NCBI RefSeq assembly: GCF_001050515.1
Contig: NZ_CAHS01000022.1
Coordinates: 169,210-233,209, forward strand
Origin: Erwinia piriflorinigrans CFBP 5888
GTDB lineage: Bacteria; Pseudomonadota; Gammaproteobacteria; Enterobacterales; Enterobacteriaceae
DNA length: 64,000 nucleotides
Reading direction: 5' to 3'
The notes below the pieces were generated by a model. It was not told the DNA's origin. It worked only from the letters and a program-made list of their open reading frames with translations, and did no database searches. Below, one piece after another: positions 55,893 to 64,000 of the stretch. Both the position numbers and the translations under genes were made by a program. Each line of letters opens with the position of its first letter. The stretch's first letter is position 1.

Positions 55893-58577
55893 CTACGCAA
55901 CGGTTTCCGTATAATCGTCCAGCTCCGGCGGCGTCGTTAACGGCAGAGAGATGACAAAGCGTACCCCGCCCTGCGGCCGGTTTTCCGCGTGAATTTTGCC
56001 TTCATGCAGCGTGATAACCGCCTGACAGATCGCCAGACCGAGGCCAACACCCGGCACCGTCGATTCTTTATCACCGCGTGAGAATTTCTCAAAGATCAGC
56101 TGTTGCTGGCCCTGCGCAATGCCCGGCCCGCTGTCCCACACTTCCAGTTCCAACTGCTGCGCCACGGCGCGCGCGCGGATACCGATTTGCGCCTTGTCAC
56201 CGGCATATTTCAGGGCGTTCTCCAGCAGATTAATCAGCACCCGCTCCATCAGCGGGCCGTCAACGTCAATCAGCAGCAGCTCGGAAGGTAGATCCAGTGC
56301 AATGCGACGGTCGGCCAGCAGCGGGGCTAACTGACGCAGCGCGCTGCCAATCAGCTCGTCCAACGCCATCCACTCGCGGCGTAAGTTAAAGCCACCAGAT
56401 TGCAGACGTGCCATATCCAGCAGATTGTTCACCAGCCGGATGGTATTCAGCGTTTGTTCACGCATCGCGCTGGCCTGCGCGGCGTGGGGCGAGTTTGCGC
56501 TGGCGAGATCGAGCGTCAGGATCTCCGCCTGGCCAAACAGCACCGTCAGCGGGGTGCGCAGATCGTGCGACAGCGCCGACAGCAGCGCATTGCGCAGCTG
56601 TTCGCGCTCGGCTGCCAGCCTTGAGGCGGCTTCACGCTGGCTGAGCGCCATACGTTCCAGCGCGTTAGCGATCAGCACGGTAAAGGTTTCCACCAGCCGC
56701 TGCTGCTCCGGGATCATCAGCTGGCGCAGATTAAGAGGTTCCAGAATCAGCAGACCCAGCGTATCGCTGCCGCTTTTCAGTGGCAGCATCTGCCACTGCA
56801 CGCCCGGCAGGGTATCCGTCCCCGCGCCCGCTGGCTGGCCCTTATCGAAGCTCCAGCGCGCAATCGCCCGGTCCGGCACCGCGCTAAGATGTGCTGCGCC
56901 CACCGGTACCAGCTCGCCGTGCTCATCCGGCAGATAAAGCTCACTGCGCGCCTGTAGCGTACTCTCCACGCTGCGCTGTAACGTGGAGGCAATATCGCGC
57001 TGTGTCAAAGCACGACTGAGGGCTTTGGCCGTCTCATAAAGATGATGTGCCCGCTGTTCGCGGTAGCGCGCCACCCGGGCCTGATAGCGTACTCCGGCGG
57101 TTAAATTCCCGACGATCACCCCCACCGCCAGCATCACGCCAAAAGTCACCAGATACTGCACGTCTGACACCACCATCGTTCCGGTTGGTGCGACTAACAC
57201 CAAGTCGAAGGCGATGATATTCAGTAACGTTGCCACCACCGATGGCCAGCGACCGTAGCGCAGCGCGACAATCACCACCGCCAGCAGATACACCATCACC
57301 AGATTGACTGAATCCACGGCAGGCAGCAGCCAGTGACCGCCCAGCGTCACCAGCATGCATAGCAGCAGGGCGGCGACACAGCCGCGCAGTTGGCTACCTC
57401 TTTTACCCTCGCTTCTGTCAACCCGTTCGGCCAGCGAGCTGACGCCGTCCGGCGGCGGGTCATCCAGCGCGACGATCAGAATATCCAAATCCGGGCCGAG
57501 TTCGCCGACACGCTCGGCAAAACTTTCACGCCACCAACGCCGGGTAGGTCGACGGCCAATGATAATTTTGCCGAGGTTATGTTCGCGGGCGTAGCGCAGC
57601 ACCGCGCTGGCCTCGCTCGGATCGGAGAGCGTGGCCGTTTCCGCGCCGAGATCCTGCGCCAGTTGCAGCGTACGCAAAATGCCGCGCCGCCGCGCCTCGG
57701 ACAGGCGGTACAGGCGCGGCGTTTCGACATACACCGCGTGCCATACGCTGTCGAGCCGCGCCGCCAGCCGCGCCGCGCTGCGTACCAGCTTTTCGCTGCC
57801 GCTGTTATCGCCGATGCACAGTAGAATGGCATCACGCGTATGCCATACCTTTTCGCGACCCTGGGTATCACGCCAGGCACGCATCTGTTCATCGACCCGG
57901 TCGGCGGTGCGGCGCAGCGCCAGCTCACGCAGGGCGATCAGATTCCCTTTGCGGAAGAAATTTTCGATAGCGCGTTCCGCGCTCTCACCAATATAAACCT
58001 TGCCCTCTTTCAACCGCTGGCGCAGATCGTCCGGCGGCAGGTCCACCAGCACCACCTCATCGGCGGCATCGAAAAACGGGTCCGGCACCGTTTCACGCAC
58101 CCGGATCCCGGTGACGCCGCCCACCACATCATTCAGGCTTTCCAGATGCTGTACGTTGACGGTGGTGATGACATCAATGCCCGCATCCAGCAGCTCGTCG
58201 ATATCCTGCCAGCGTTTGGGATGGCGCGAACCGGACGTGTTGCTGTGCGCCAGCTCGTCCATCAGGATCACCGCCGGATGGCGCGCCAGCGCGGCGTCAA
58301 GGTCAAATTCCGGGCGGCGCTGCGACCCCATCGCCCGCCGTGGTAGCAGCGTCAGTCCGGCCAGCAGCGCCGCCGTTTCCGGCCTATCATGGGTTTCCAC
58401 CACGCCGACCAGCACCTCCAGCCCCTGAGCGCGCAGACGGCGCGCCTCCTGCAGCATCGACCAGGTTTTCCCCACCCCGGCGCAGGCACCGAAGTAGATT
58501 TTCAGCTTGCCGCGATGGCTTTCCGCCGTCTGGCGTAGCAGCGCATCCGGATCGGGGCGCTGGAGTTCGTCGTTCAT
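55893..58577 (-). CDS. kdpD: Osmosensitive K+ channel sensor histidine kinase KdpD
   Basis: An 894-residue sensor kinase, exactly the E. coli length. N-terminal KdpD domain with Walker-type GACAGVGKTWSMLQEA near 32, a Usp-like domain (about 250-370), four closely spaced membrane helices (about 400-500), a GAF-like region, then HisKA with phosphoacceptor His in LSHDLRTPLTVL near 670, and HATPase motifs (NLLENALKYA, GSGPGIAQ-like DSGPGIAQ, GVGLGLAICQAV). It senses K+ limitation and phosphorylates KdpE. Unusually, kdpE does not follow. The start lies 9 bp after the kdpC stop. Confidence 0.96.
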   Translation of the reverse strand: MNDELQRPDPDALLRQTAESHRGKLKIYFGACAGVGKTWSMLQEARRLRAQGLEVLVGVVETHDRPETAALLAGLTLLPRRAMGSQRRPEFDLDAALARHPAVILMDELAHSNTSGSRHPKRWQDIDELLDAGIDVITTVNVQHLESLNDVVGGVTGIRVRETVPDPFFDAADEVVLVDLPPDDLRQRLKEGKVYIGESAERAIENFFRKGNLIALRELALRRTADRVDEQMRAWRDTQGREKVWHTRDAILLCIGDNSGSEKLVRSAARLAARLDSVWHAVYVETPRLYRLSEARRRGILRTLQLAQDLGAETATLSDPSEASAVLRYAREHNLGKIIIGRRPTRRWWRESFAERVGELGPDLDILIVALDDPPPDGVSSLAERVDRSEGKRGSQLRGCVAALLLCMLVTLGGHWLLPAVDSVNLVMVYLLAVVIVALRYGRWPSVVATLLNIIAFDLVLVAPTGTMVVSDVQYLVTFGVMLAVGVIVGNLTAGVRYQARVARYREQRAHHLYETAKALSRALTQRDIASTLQRSVESTLQARSELYLPDEHGELVPVGAAHLSAVPDRAIARWSFDKGQPAGAGTDTLPGVQWQMLPLKSGSDTLGLLILEPLNLRQLMIPEQQRLVETFTVLIANALERMALSQREAASRLAAEREQLRNALLSALSHDLRTPLTVLFGQAEILTLDLASANSPHAAQASAMREQTLNTIRLVNNLLDMARLQSGGFNLRREWMALDELIGSALRQLAPLLADRRIALDLPSELLLIDVDGPLMERVLINLLENALKYAGDKAQIGIRARAVAQQLELEVWDSGPGIAQGQQQLIFEKFSRGDKESTVPGVGLGLAICQAVITLHEGKIHAENRPQGGVRFVISLPLTTPPELDDYTETVA

Positions 58578-58586
58578 GGCGCTCCT

Positions 58587-59159
58587 TTAGCGTGATAATT
58601 TATCCAGCGCCAGATTCAGCGTCAGCACATTAACTCCCGGTTCACCGAGGAAAGCTGGGCGTGGCGTGGTGGTATTCTCGTCAATCAAGCGTTCGACGAC
58701 TTCCAGCGGCAGCCGCCGCGCCGCAGCGACGCGCTCGGCCTGCCAGTACGCCGCCTGCGGTGTAATCTGCGGGTCCAGCCCGCTGGCAGAGGCCGTGACC
58801 AAGTCGACCGGCACCTGCTGGCTGGCCTGCGGGTTGGCAGCACGCAGCGCCGCCACGCGCTGGCTCACCGCCTGATCCAGCGCCGGGTTGCTGCCCGCCA
58901 GGTTGCTGCCAGAAGACGCCAGCGGGTTATAGGGGCGATCGCTGGTTGCCGATGGTCGCCCCTGGAAATAATCCGCGCGACTGAAGTTCTGGCCGATCAG
59001 CGCCGAACCGCGCACGCTCCCCTGCTCCAGCAACAGCGAGCCGTTTGCCTGCTGCGGGAACATCCACTGTGCCAGCGTGGTGGTCAATAAGGGATAGAAT
59101 ACTCCGGTAACCAACGTCAGCAGCAACAATAAAAAGACGGCAGGACGAAGTTGACTCAT
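58587..59159 (-). CDS. kdpC: K+-transporting ATPase subunit KdpC
   Basis: A 190-residue subunit with one N-terminal membrane helix ([19 protein letters not shown]) and a periplasmic domain with family segments [14 protein letters not shown] [25 protein letters not shown] and [15 protein letters not shown]. KdpC assembles KdpA with KdpB and assists ATP-driven K+ uptake. It lies between kdpB (11 bp) and kdpD (9 bp) in the usual operon order. Confidence 0.96.
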   Translation of the reverse strand: MSQLRPAVFLLLLLTLVTGVFYPLLTTTLAQWMFPQQANGSLLLEQGSVRGSALIGQNFSRADYFQGRPSATSDRPYNPLASSGSNLAGSNPALDQAVSQRVAALRAANPQASQQVPVDLVTASASGLDPQITPQAAYWQAERVAAARRLPLEVVERLIDENTTTPRPAFLGEPGVNVLTLNLALDKLSR

Positions 59160-59170
59160 GGTAGTTCTCC

Positions 59171-61219
59171 TTATGCCAGACCGGTGACGGTCAGCAGCAT
59201 ATCAATCAGTTTAATACCGAGGAATGGCACCAGCAGCCCACCCACCCCGTAGATCCACAGATTGCGCCGTAGCAGCGCCGCCGCACTGAGCGGCCGGTAG
59301 CTCACGCCTTTCAGCGCCAGCGGGATCAAAAACACAATCACCAGCGCGTTGAAAATAACCGCCGACAGGATCGCTGATGCGGGTGAATGCAGCCCCATCA
59401 CGTTGAGCTGATTGAGCTGCGGATAGGTGGCAGCAAAGGCCGCAGGCAGAATGGCAAAATACTTGGCCACGTCATTGGCGATACTGAAGGTGGTCAGTGA
59501 ACCACGCGTCATCAGCATCTGTTTACCGATATGCACTACTTCCAGCAGCTTGGTGGGGTTAGAATCCAGATCCACCATGTTGCCCGCCTCTTTTGCCGCC
59601 TGGGTGCCGGAATTCATCGCCACCGCCACGTCGGCCTGCGCCAGTGCCGGGGCATCATTGGTGCCATCGCCGGTCATCGCCACCAGCCGACCTTCCGCCT
59701 GATACTGGCGGATCAGCGCCAATTTGGCTTCCGGCGTGGCTTCCGACAGAAAGTCATCGACCCCGGCCTCGGCGGCGATCGCCGCAGCGGTCAGCGGGTT
59801 GTCCCCGGTGATCATCACGGTTTTGATCCCCATTTTGCGCAGCTCGGCAAAGCGTTCTTTAATCCCGCCTTTGACGATATCCTTCAGCGCCACCACGCCC
59901 ATCACCCGGTTTCCATCACTGACCACCAGCGGTGTGCCGCCCGCCCGCGCCACCCGATCCACCAGGCTGTTAACCTCGCCAGGGAACTTGCCACCGTTGC
60001 TGTCGATATAGCGACGAACCGCGTCCGCCGCCCCTTTGCGGATGGCGCGCTGCTGGACGTTGACCCCACTCATGCGCGTCTGCGCCGAGAATGGGATAAA
60101 GGTGGCTCCCATACTGTTAAGGTCGCGTTCACGCAGGTTAAACCTCTGTTTGGCCAGCACCACAATGCTGCGCCCTTCCGGGGTTTCATCGGCCAGTGAA
60201 GCCAGCTGGGCAGCATCCGCCAGCTGTTCTTCACTTACGCCAGCGGCGGGCAAAAACTGCGTCGCCTGGCGGTTACCCAGCGTGATGGTGCCGGTTTTAT
60301 CCAGCAGCAGCACGTCAACGTCCCCTGCCGCCTCTACCGCTCGACCGCTGGTGGCAATCACGTTGGCCCCCAGCATCCGGCTCATGCCCGCCACGCCAAT
60401 CGCCGACAGCAGGCCGCCGATGGTGGTGGGGATCAGACAGATCAGCAAAGCCACCAGCACGGTGATACTGACCGGGTTACCGCCCCAGGCGGAGAACGGC
60501 CAGAGCGTGACGGTAGCCAGCAACAGTACAATGGTCAGCGCCAGCAGCAGGATGGTCAGGGCGATTTCGTTAGGCGTTTTGCGTCTTGTCGCCCCTTCCA
60601 CCATCGCTATCATGCGGTCAAGGAAGGTTTCTCCCGGATTGACCGTACACTGCACCACCAGCCAGTCGGAAAGGATGCGCGTACCGCCGGTCACCGAGGA
60701 GAAGTCGCCGCCGGATTCGCGGATCACCGGGGCAGATTCCCCGGTAATCGCACTCTCATCTACCGAGGCACCGCCCTCCAACACTTCGCCGTCACAGGGG
60801 ATAATATCGCCCGCTTCCACCAGCACCCAATCTCCCTTGCGCAAGGTGTCAGCGGCCACCGGATAGTGGCTGGTGCCGTACTTCGCCTCGTTCAGCTTTT
60901 TGGCAAAGCTGGTTTTGGTCACGCCTTTCAGGCTGTTGGCCTGCGCTTTGCTGCGCCCTTCCGCCAGCGCTTCGGCAAAGTTAGCAAACAGCACGGTAAA
61001 CCACAGCCAGACTGAAATGGCCACGGTAAATCCGGTATCGCCCGGGGTTTTACCGGCGGCCATCGCGCCAGCCAGCAGCGTGGTAACCACGCTTCCCAGC
61101 CACACCACAAACATCACCGGGTTGCGCACCTGTGTACGCGGGTCCAGCTTTTTCAACGCATCGAGCAGCGCGACACGCATCAGCGCCGCGTCAAACAGCG
61201 CCAGTTGATTACGACTCAT
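59171..61219 (-). CDS. kdpB: K+-transporting P-type ATPase subunit KdpB
   Basis: A 682-residue P-type ATPase, the E. coli length. The phosphorylated Asp is in [13 protein letters not shown] near 307; other motifs are [18 protein letters not shown] (TGES dephosphorylation loop) and [18 protein letters not shown] (hinge). It hydrolyses ATP to drive K+ through KdpA. Located 18 bp after kdpA on the minus strand. Confidence 0.97.
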   Translation of the reverse strand: MSRNQLALFDAALMRVALLDALKKLDPRTQVRNPVMFVVWLGSVVTTLLAGAMAAGKTPGDTGFTVAISVWLWFTVLFANFAEALAEGRSKAQANSLKGVTKTSFAKKLNEAKYGTSHYPVAADTLRKGDWVLVEAGDIIPCDGEVLEGGASVDESAITGESAPVIRESGGDFSSVTGGTRILSDWLVVQCTVNPGETFLDRMIAMVEGATRRKTPNEIALTILLLALTIVLLLATVTLWPFSAWGGNPVSITVLVALLICLIPTTIGGLLSAIGVAGMSRMLGANVIATSGRAVEAAGDVDVLLLDKTGTITLGNRQATQFLPAAGVSEEQLADAAQLASLADETPEGRSIVVLAKQRFNLRERDLNSMGATFIPFSAQTRMSGVNVQQRAIRKGAADAVRRYIDSNGGKFPGEVNSLVDRVARAGGTPLVVSDGNRVMGVVALKDIVKGGIKERFAELRKMGIKTVMITGDNPLTAAAIAAEAGVDDFLSEATPEAKLALIRQYQAEGRLVAMTGDGTNDAPALAQADVAVAMNSGTQAAKEAGNMVDLDSNPTKLLEVVHIGKQMLMTRGSLTTFSIANDVAKYFAILPAAFAATYPQLNQLNVMGLHSPASAILSAVIFNALVIVFLIPLALKGVSYRPLSAAALLRRNLWIYGVGGLLVPFLGIKLIDMLLTVTGLA

Positions 61220-61237
61220 AACGCGATTCTCCGCCCG

Positions 61238-62920
61238 TTAATGACCGGACATTTGCAGATGTTCCGCCACCGGCCCCAGGGCCAGAGCGGGGATAAAGGT
61301 CAGTGCGCCTACCAGCATCACGGTGCCGATAAGCAGGGCAATAAACAGCGTGCCGTGAGTGGGTAGCGTTCCGTTACCGGCGGGCTGGACTTTTTTCACC
61401 GCCAGAGAACCGGCAATCGCCAGCACCGGCACGATGATGCCAAAGCGCCCCACCAGCATGCAGAATGCCAGTAGCAGGTTCCAGAATGGCGTGTTGGCAC
61501 TCAGACCCGCAAAGGCGCTGCCGTTATTATTCGCCGCCGAGGAGAGCGCGTACAGCACCTCGCTGAAGCCGTGGGTGCCGGGATTAAGCATGGCGCTGCG
61601 CCCGGCATCGGTCATCATCGCCAGCGCGGCTCCCAACAGCACCAGGGCTGGCGTGACCAGAATCGCCAGCGCGGTCATCTTCATCTCCCAGACGTCGATT
61701 TTCTTACCGAGATATTCCGGCGAGCGTCCGATCATCAGCCCGGCGATAAACACCGCCAGCAGCACAAACAGCAGCATGCCGTACAAACCAGAACCGACGC
61801 CGCCAAACACCACTTCACCAATCTGCATCAGCCACATTGGCACCATTCCGCCGAGGGCGGTAAACGAGTCGTGCATGGCGTTAACCGCGCCGCAGGATGC
61901 CGCCGTGGTGATCACCGCGAACAGGCTAGAGTTCAGAATGCCAAAGCGCGTCTCTTTACCTTCCATATTGGCAGCGCTGTCAGCGCCAAGCGTCATGAAG
62001 TGCGGGTTACCCTTTACTTCGGCCCACATCACCACCACCACCGCCGCGACGAACATCAGCGACATGGTCCACAGCAGGGCGTGACCCTGACGCCGATCGC
62101 GCACCACATCGCCAAAGGCAAAGCAGAGGGCTGCCGGGATGAGGAAGATCGCCAGCATCTGCACAAAGTTGCTCAGCGCCGTGGGGTTTTCAAACGGATG
62201 GGCGGAGTTGGCGTTGAAGAATCCACCGCCGTTGGTGCCGAGCATTTTAATCGCTTCCTGCGAGGCCACCGGCCCCATCGGCAGCGTCTGTTTCGCCCCT
62301 TCCAGGGTGGTCAAATCGAGATAGCTGCTCATGTTTTGCAGCACCCCCTGACTGACCAGAATCAACGCCATCAGCAACGACAGCGGCAGCAGGACATACA
62401 GCGTGATGCGGGTGATATCGCGCCAGGCGTTACCCAGTTCGCCCAGCGCACGATGAGCAAAACCGCGTATCAGCGCAAAGGCGACGGCAATCCCGGTGGC
62501 CGCTGAGAGAAAGTTCTGTACGGTCAGGCCGACCATCTGACTGAAATAGCTCAGGGTGCTTTCACCGGAGTAAGCCTGCCAGTCCGTGTTAGTGATAAAG
62601 CTAACGGCAGTGTTCAATGCCAGATCCCAGTGCAGGTTTGGCATCTGTTGAGGATTCAGCGGCAGGCTGGCCTGATTCATCAGAATCAAAAACAGCAGCA
62701 GCAGTCCTACGGCGTTAAATAGCAGGATCGCCAGCAGATAACGCAGCCAGCTCATTCCCTGATTTGCCACCCCGCTAACACGCCACAACCCGCGTTCAAC
62801 GGCGGCAAACCCCGGTAACGGGCGGTCGGCAATCAGATACGCCAGCCCCTTACCCAGCGGACGCGCCAACAGCATCAGCAACAGCAGATAGCTGGCGATC
62901 AATAAACTTGCGGTAGCCAT
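61238..62920 (-). CDS. kdpA: K+-transporting ATPase subunit KdpA
   Basis: A 560-residue membrane subunit with about ten helices and four selectivity-filter-like regions, for example [55 protein letters not shown] and [14 protein letters not shown]. It binds and conducts K+. The second ATG (62920) gives the E. coli-like N-terminus; the first (62923) overlaps the kdpF stop in TAATG. Either would be coupled to kdpF. Confidence 0.96.
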   Translation of the reverse strand: MATASLLIASYLLLLMLLARPLGKGLAYLIADRPLPGFAAVERGLWRVSGVANQGMSWLRYLLAILLFNAVGLLLLFLILMNQASLPLNPQQMPNLHWDLALNTAVSFITNTDWQAYSGESTLSYFSQMVGLTVQNFLSAATGIAVAFALIRGFAHRALGELGNAWRDITRITLYVLLPLSLLMALILVSQGVLQNMSSYLDLTTLEGAKQTLPMGPVASQEAIKMLGTNGGGFFNANSAHPFENPTALSNFVQMLAIFLIPAALCFAFGDVVRDRRQGHALLWTMSLMFVAAVVVVMWAEVKGNPHFMTLGADSAANMEGKETRFGILNSSLFAVITTAASCGAVNAMHDSFTALGGMVPMWLMQIGEVVFGGVGSGLYGMLLFVLLAVFIAGLMIGRSPEYLGKKIDVWEMKMTALAILVTPALVLLGAALAMMTDAGRSAMLNPGTHGFSEVLYALSSAANNNGSAFAGLSANTPFWNLLLAFCMLVGRFGIIVPVLAIAGSLAVKKVQPAGNGTLPTHGTLFIALLIGTVMLVGALTFIPALALGPVAEHLQMSGH

Positions 62921-62922
62921 CA

Positions 62923-63012
62923 TTAGAATGTCTCCGCATTAATCAGGGCATAGACGAGATAGCCCAACAACATAAACACCATCACAATACCGGTAATCAC
63001 AGCGATGCTCAC
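62923..63012 (-). CDS. kdpF: Small K+-ATPase stabilising peptide KdpF
   Basis: A 29-residue single-helix peptide, [19 protein letters not shown] followed by [10 protein letters not shown], matching E. coli KdpF (VITGVLLVFLLLGYL). It stabilises the KdpABC complex in the membrane. GTG start at 63012, with CTGGAGGTG 5-8 nt upstream; its TAA overlaps the kdpA ATG. It is the first gene of the operon. Confidence 0.93.
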   Translation of the reverse strand: MSIAVITGIVMVFMLLGYLVYALINAETF

Positions 63013-63093
63013 AGTACACCTCCAGGGGCGTTTCACATGGCAGATAGTGTTACGATTGGCGTGCAAAGTTGATGTAAAAATGTCGGGCCGGGG

Positions 63094-63113
63094 CGTAAAA
63101 AAAGTATAAAAAT
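63094..63113 (-). promoter_or_regulatory. KdpE-binding site upstream of kdpF
   Basis: On the minus strand the T-rich box TTTATACTTTTTTTACG, preceded by CATT and followed by CCCCG, matches the E. coli KdpE operator almost base for base (TTTATACTTTTTTTACA). It lies about 80 bp upstream of kdpF, the right place for activation by phosphorylated KdpE. Confidence 0.8.
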
Positions 63114-63289
63114 GGCGGGGTTTTGATGAAATTTAAGCCAGCCTGCTCCCCTTAATCCCGTTTATCGATGATAAACGGCCCGAACCGATCCTCACGCTAA
63201 GTAGCATGAAAATAGCTTAGCACCCTCCTCAGTCATGCGTCTGACGGCAGGAGGGCGCTGGCCATAAAGCCACGCACAGTAAGACACGA

Positions 63290-63480
63290 TTAGTCTTTCT
63301 TTTTCTTGTTGGTAATGATAAAAATCTCTACGGCGGCAGCAATGACTATTGTTAGCACGCTGCACAAAAGCCAATAATCGGGAATGACAAAATAGTAAAA
63401 AAAAATAATAATATGACAACCACATTAATGCTTAAGTATGAAGTCATATCTTTTAAAAAAGCCTGAAAAAAACTTTTCAT
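63290..63480 (-). pseudogene. Small two-helix membrane protein gene with a frameshift at a T9 run
   Basis: From ATG 63480 the frame reads MKSFFQAFLKDMTSYLSINV and a hydrophobic stretch, then after a run of nine T residues drifts into a short, unconvincing tail and stops at 63352 (42 residues). Shifting by one base at the T-run restores a second hydrophobic helix (YYFVIPDYWLLCSVLTIVI) and a basic end ITNKKKKD, about 63 residues in all. Start ATG overlaps the preceding gene's TGA by 4 nt (ATGA). Either a real or phase-variable frameshift or a sequencing error. Confidence 0.5.
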
Positions 63481-63728
63481 TTGAGGCTCTTCTTTTTGAT
63501 GAGTTTAACTGCGCAACAGTATATTAAAATGGCAATAAAGAAGTAAAGAATTAATAATAAAATAAACAATGAGTCAAATGACTCTTTAAAACCTAAAAAT
63601 GACAGACACCCTAACAATGAAATAAATACATCAGCATTTCCAAATCTGAATGCTATTTCGAAAGTCAGCACGGACACCACAATAATAAGAACAAAAAACA
63701 GGGTAACCTTAAGAATCTTCTTTTTCAA
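63477..63728 (-). CDS. Small hydrophobic membrane protein
   Basis: An 83-residue protein with two or three transmembrane segments (about 6-26, 33-48, 50-73) and a basic end KLIKKKSLK. TTG start at 63728 with GAGGTAA upstream. Translationally coupled (ATGA) to the following small membrane protein. No family recognised. AT-rich, unlike the nearby kdp genes. Two coupled small membrane proteins behind a gene of unknown type resemble immunity or accessory peptides, but nothing proves this. Confidence 0.55.
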   Translation of the reverse strand: MKKKILKVTLFFVLIIVVSVLTFEIAFRFGNADVFISLLGCLSFLGFKESFDSLFILLLILYFFIAILIYCCAVKLIKKKSLK

Positions 63729-63739
63729 AATGCATTACC

Positions 63740-64000
63740 TCATGGTACTATAAAGCAAGGTGTTTTTATTATGAAAAGGGTACACTGTAATATATATATA
63801 TCATCAATAATAAAACTCCGGACTACATCTGAAAGAGATGCTGCAATAGCCCTGAATAAAGCTGTGAACGGCGTAGGCGCTAACAGCTTGGGGACTCTAA
63901 ATAGCTGCGCGGAATAGTAGATCACTTTGAGGGAACTCAGTCCGGATTGTGCGATCTGATCAATCGCCAAACCAACCCTATCACCAACCGGGCTGAGCGA
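63740..64000 (-). CDS. C-terminal end of an unrecognised protein, running off the window
   Basis: The minus-strand frame is open from the window edge to a stop at 63740, giving at least 86 residues (VGLAIDQIAQSGLSSLKVI and onward, ending IIKTPCFIVP). The first part has ordinary GC content, the last third is AT-rich, suggesting that the gene's end has been altered by a recombination junction. No family was recognised. The two small membrane-protein genes follow on the same strand. Confidence 0.35.
   Translation of the reverse strand, partial: SLSPVGDRVGLAIDQIAQSGLSSLKVIYYSAQLFRVPKLLAPTPFTALFRAIAASLSDVVRSFIIDDIYILQCTLFIIKTPCFIVP

Noticed and set aside
55622..55900. Minus-strand frame after kdpD as a kdpE remnant
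   Set aside because: The translated sequence has no receiver-domain or winged-helix motif; kdpE is simply absent here.
61571..62506. 311-codon frame on the plus strand inside kdpA
   Set aside because: His/Gln-rich shadow of the kdpA reading frame, no ribosome site or family likeness.
63192..63425. 77-codon minus-strand frame
   Set aside because: It covers the frameshifted small membrane gene in a wrong frame for most of its length and has an unlikely Tyr/Cys/Arg-rich composition.

Overview
The window looks like chromosome of an enterobacterium, most likely Erwinia or a close relative in Erwiniaceae. The run yhiN-pitA-uspB-uspA-rsmJ-prlC-rlmJ-gor follows the Escherichia coli backbone order with near-E. 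coli protein sequences, but dtpB is absent, and a CPBP protease gene and rbn have been added. No tRNA, rRNA, CRISPR array or complete insertion sequence was seen. The assignment rests on recognised proteins and gene order, not on a database search.

Layout. 1-3.4 kb: 3' end of a chaperone-usher fimbrial operon (usher tail, pilin, adhesin-like protein), then a membrane-bound ToxR/PsaE-like regulator overlapping a small ToxS/PsaF-like partner. 3.5-11.2 kb: aldehyde reductase ahr, a LuxR-type regulator, and an amine or amino-acid catabolic module (FAD oxidase, RidA, ornithine-cyclodeaminase-like protein, with divergent AraC regulator and APC permease). 11.4-23.5 kb: conserved backbone. 23.6-30.6 kb: a second, complete chaperone-usher operon on the minus strand next to ycgR, a c-di-GMP effector of motility. 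30.8-39 kb: guanidinium exporter sugE behind a guanidine-II (mini-ykkC) riboswitch, an alpha/beta hydrolase, cytochrome b561, a VanA/VanB-like Rieske oxygenase and reductase with a divergent LysR regulator, an esterase and yqhA.

39.3-46.3 kb is the most distinctive part, an interbacterial-competition island. On the minus strand a lipase-type effector overlaps an ankyrin-repeat lipoprotein that is probably its immunity protein, and the effector reading frame is cut near its N-terminus by one in-frame amber codon. On the plus strand lies what appears to be a complete class II microcin system: a small membrane immunity candidate, an 81-residue double-glycine precursor with a C-terminal Cys pair, a CvaA-like membrane fusion protein and a CvaB-like C39-peptidase ABC exporter.

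46.4-55.4 kb: AraC and LysR regulators, a Fur-box-associated siderophore-interacting protein, an acyltransferase-like protein, an ABC exporter, a chemoreceptor, and a pair of exported proteins (cupin and SMP-30 types). 55.9-63.1 kb: kdpFABCD, with the KdpE operator upstream of kdpF but no kdpE after kdpD. In its place is a non-coding stretch with a good candidate small RNA and a bidirectional terminator. The last kilobase is AT-rich, with two overlapping small membrane-protein genes, one frameshifted at a homopolymer, and the end of an unrecognised gene that runs off the window.
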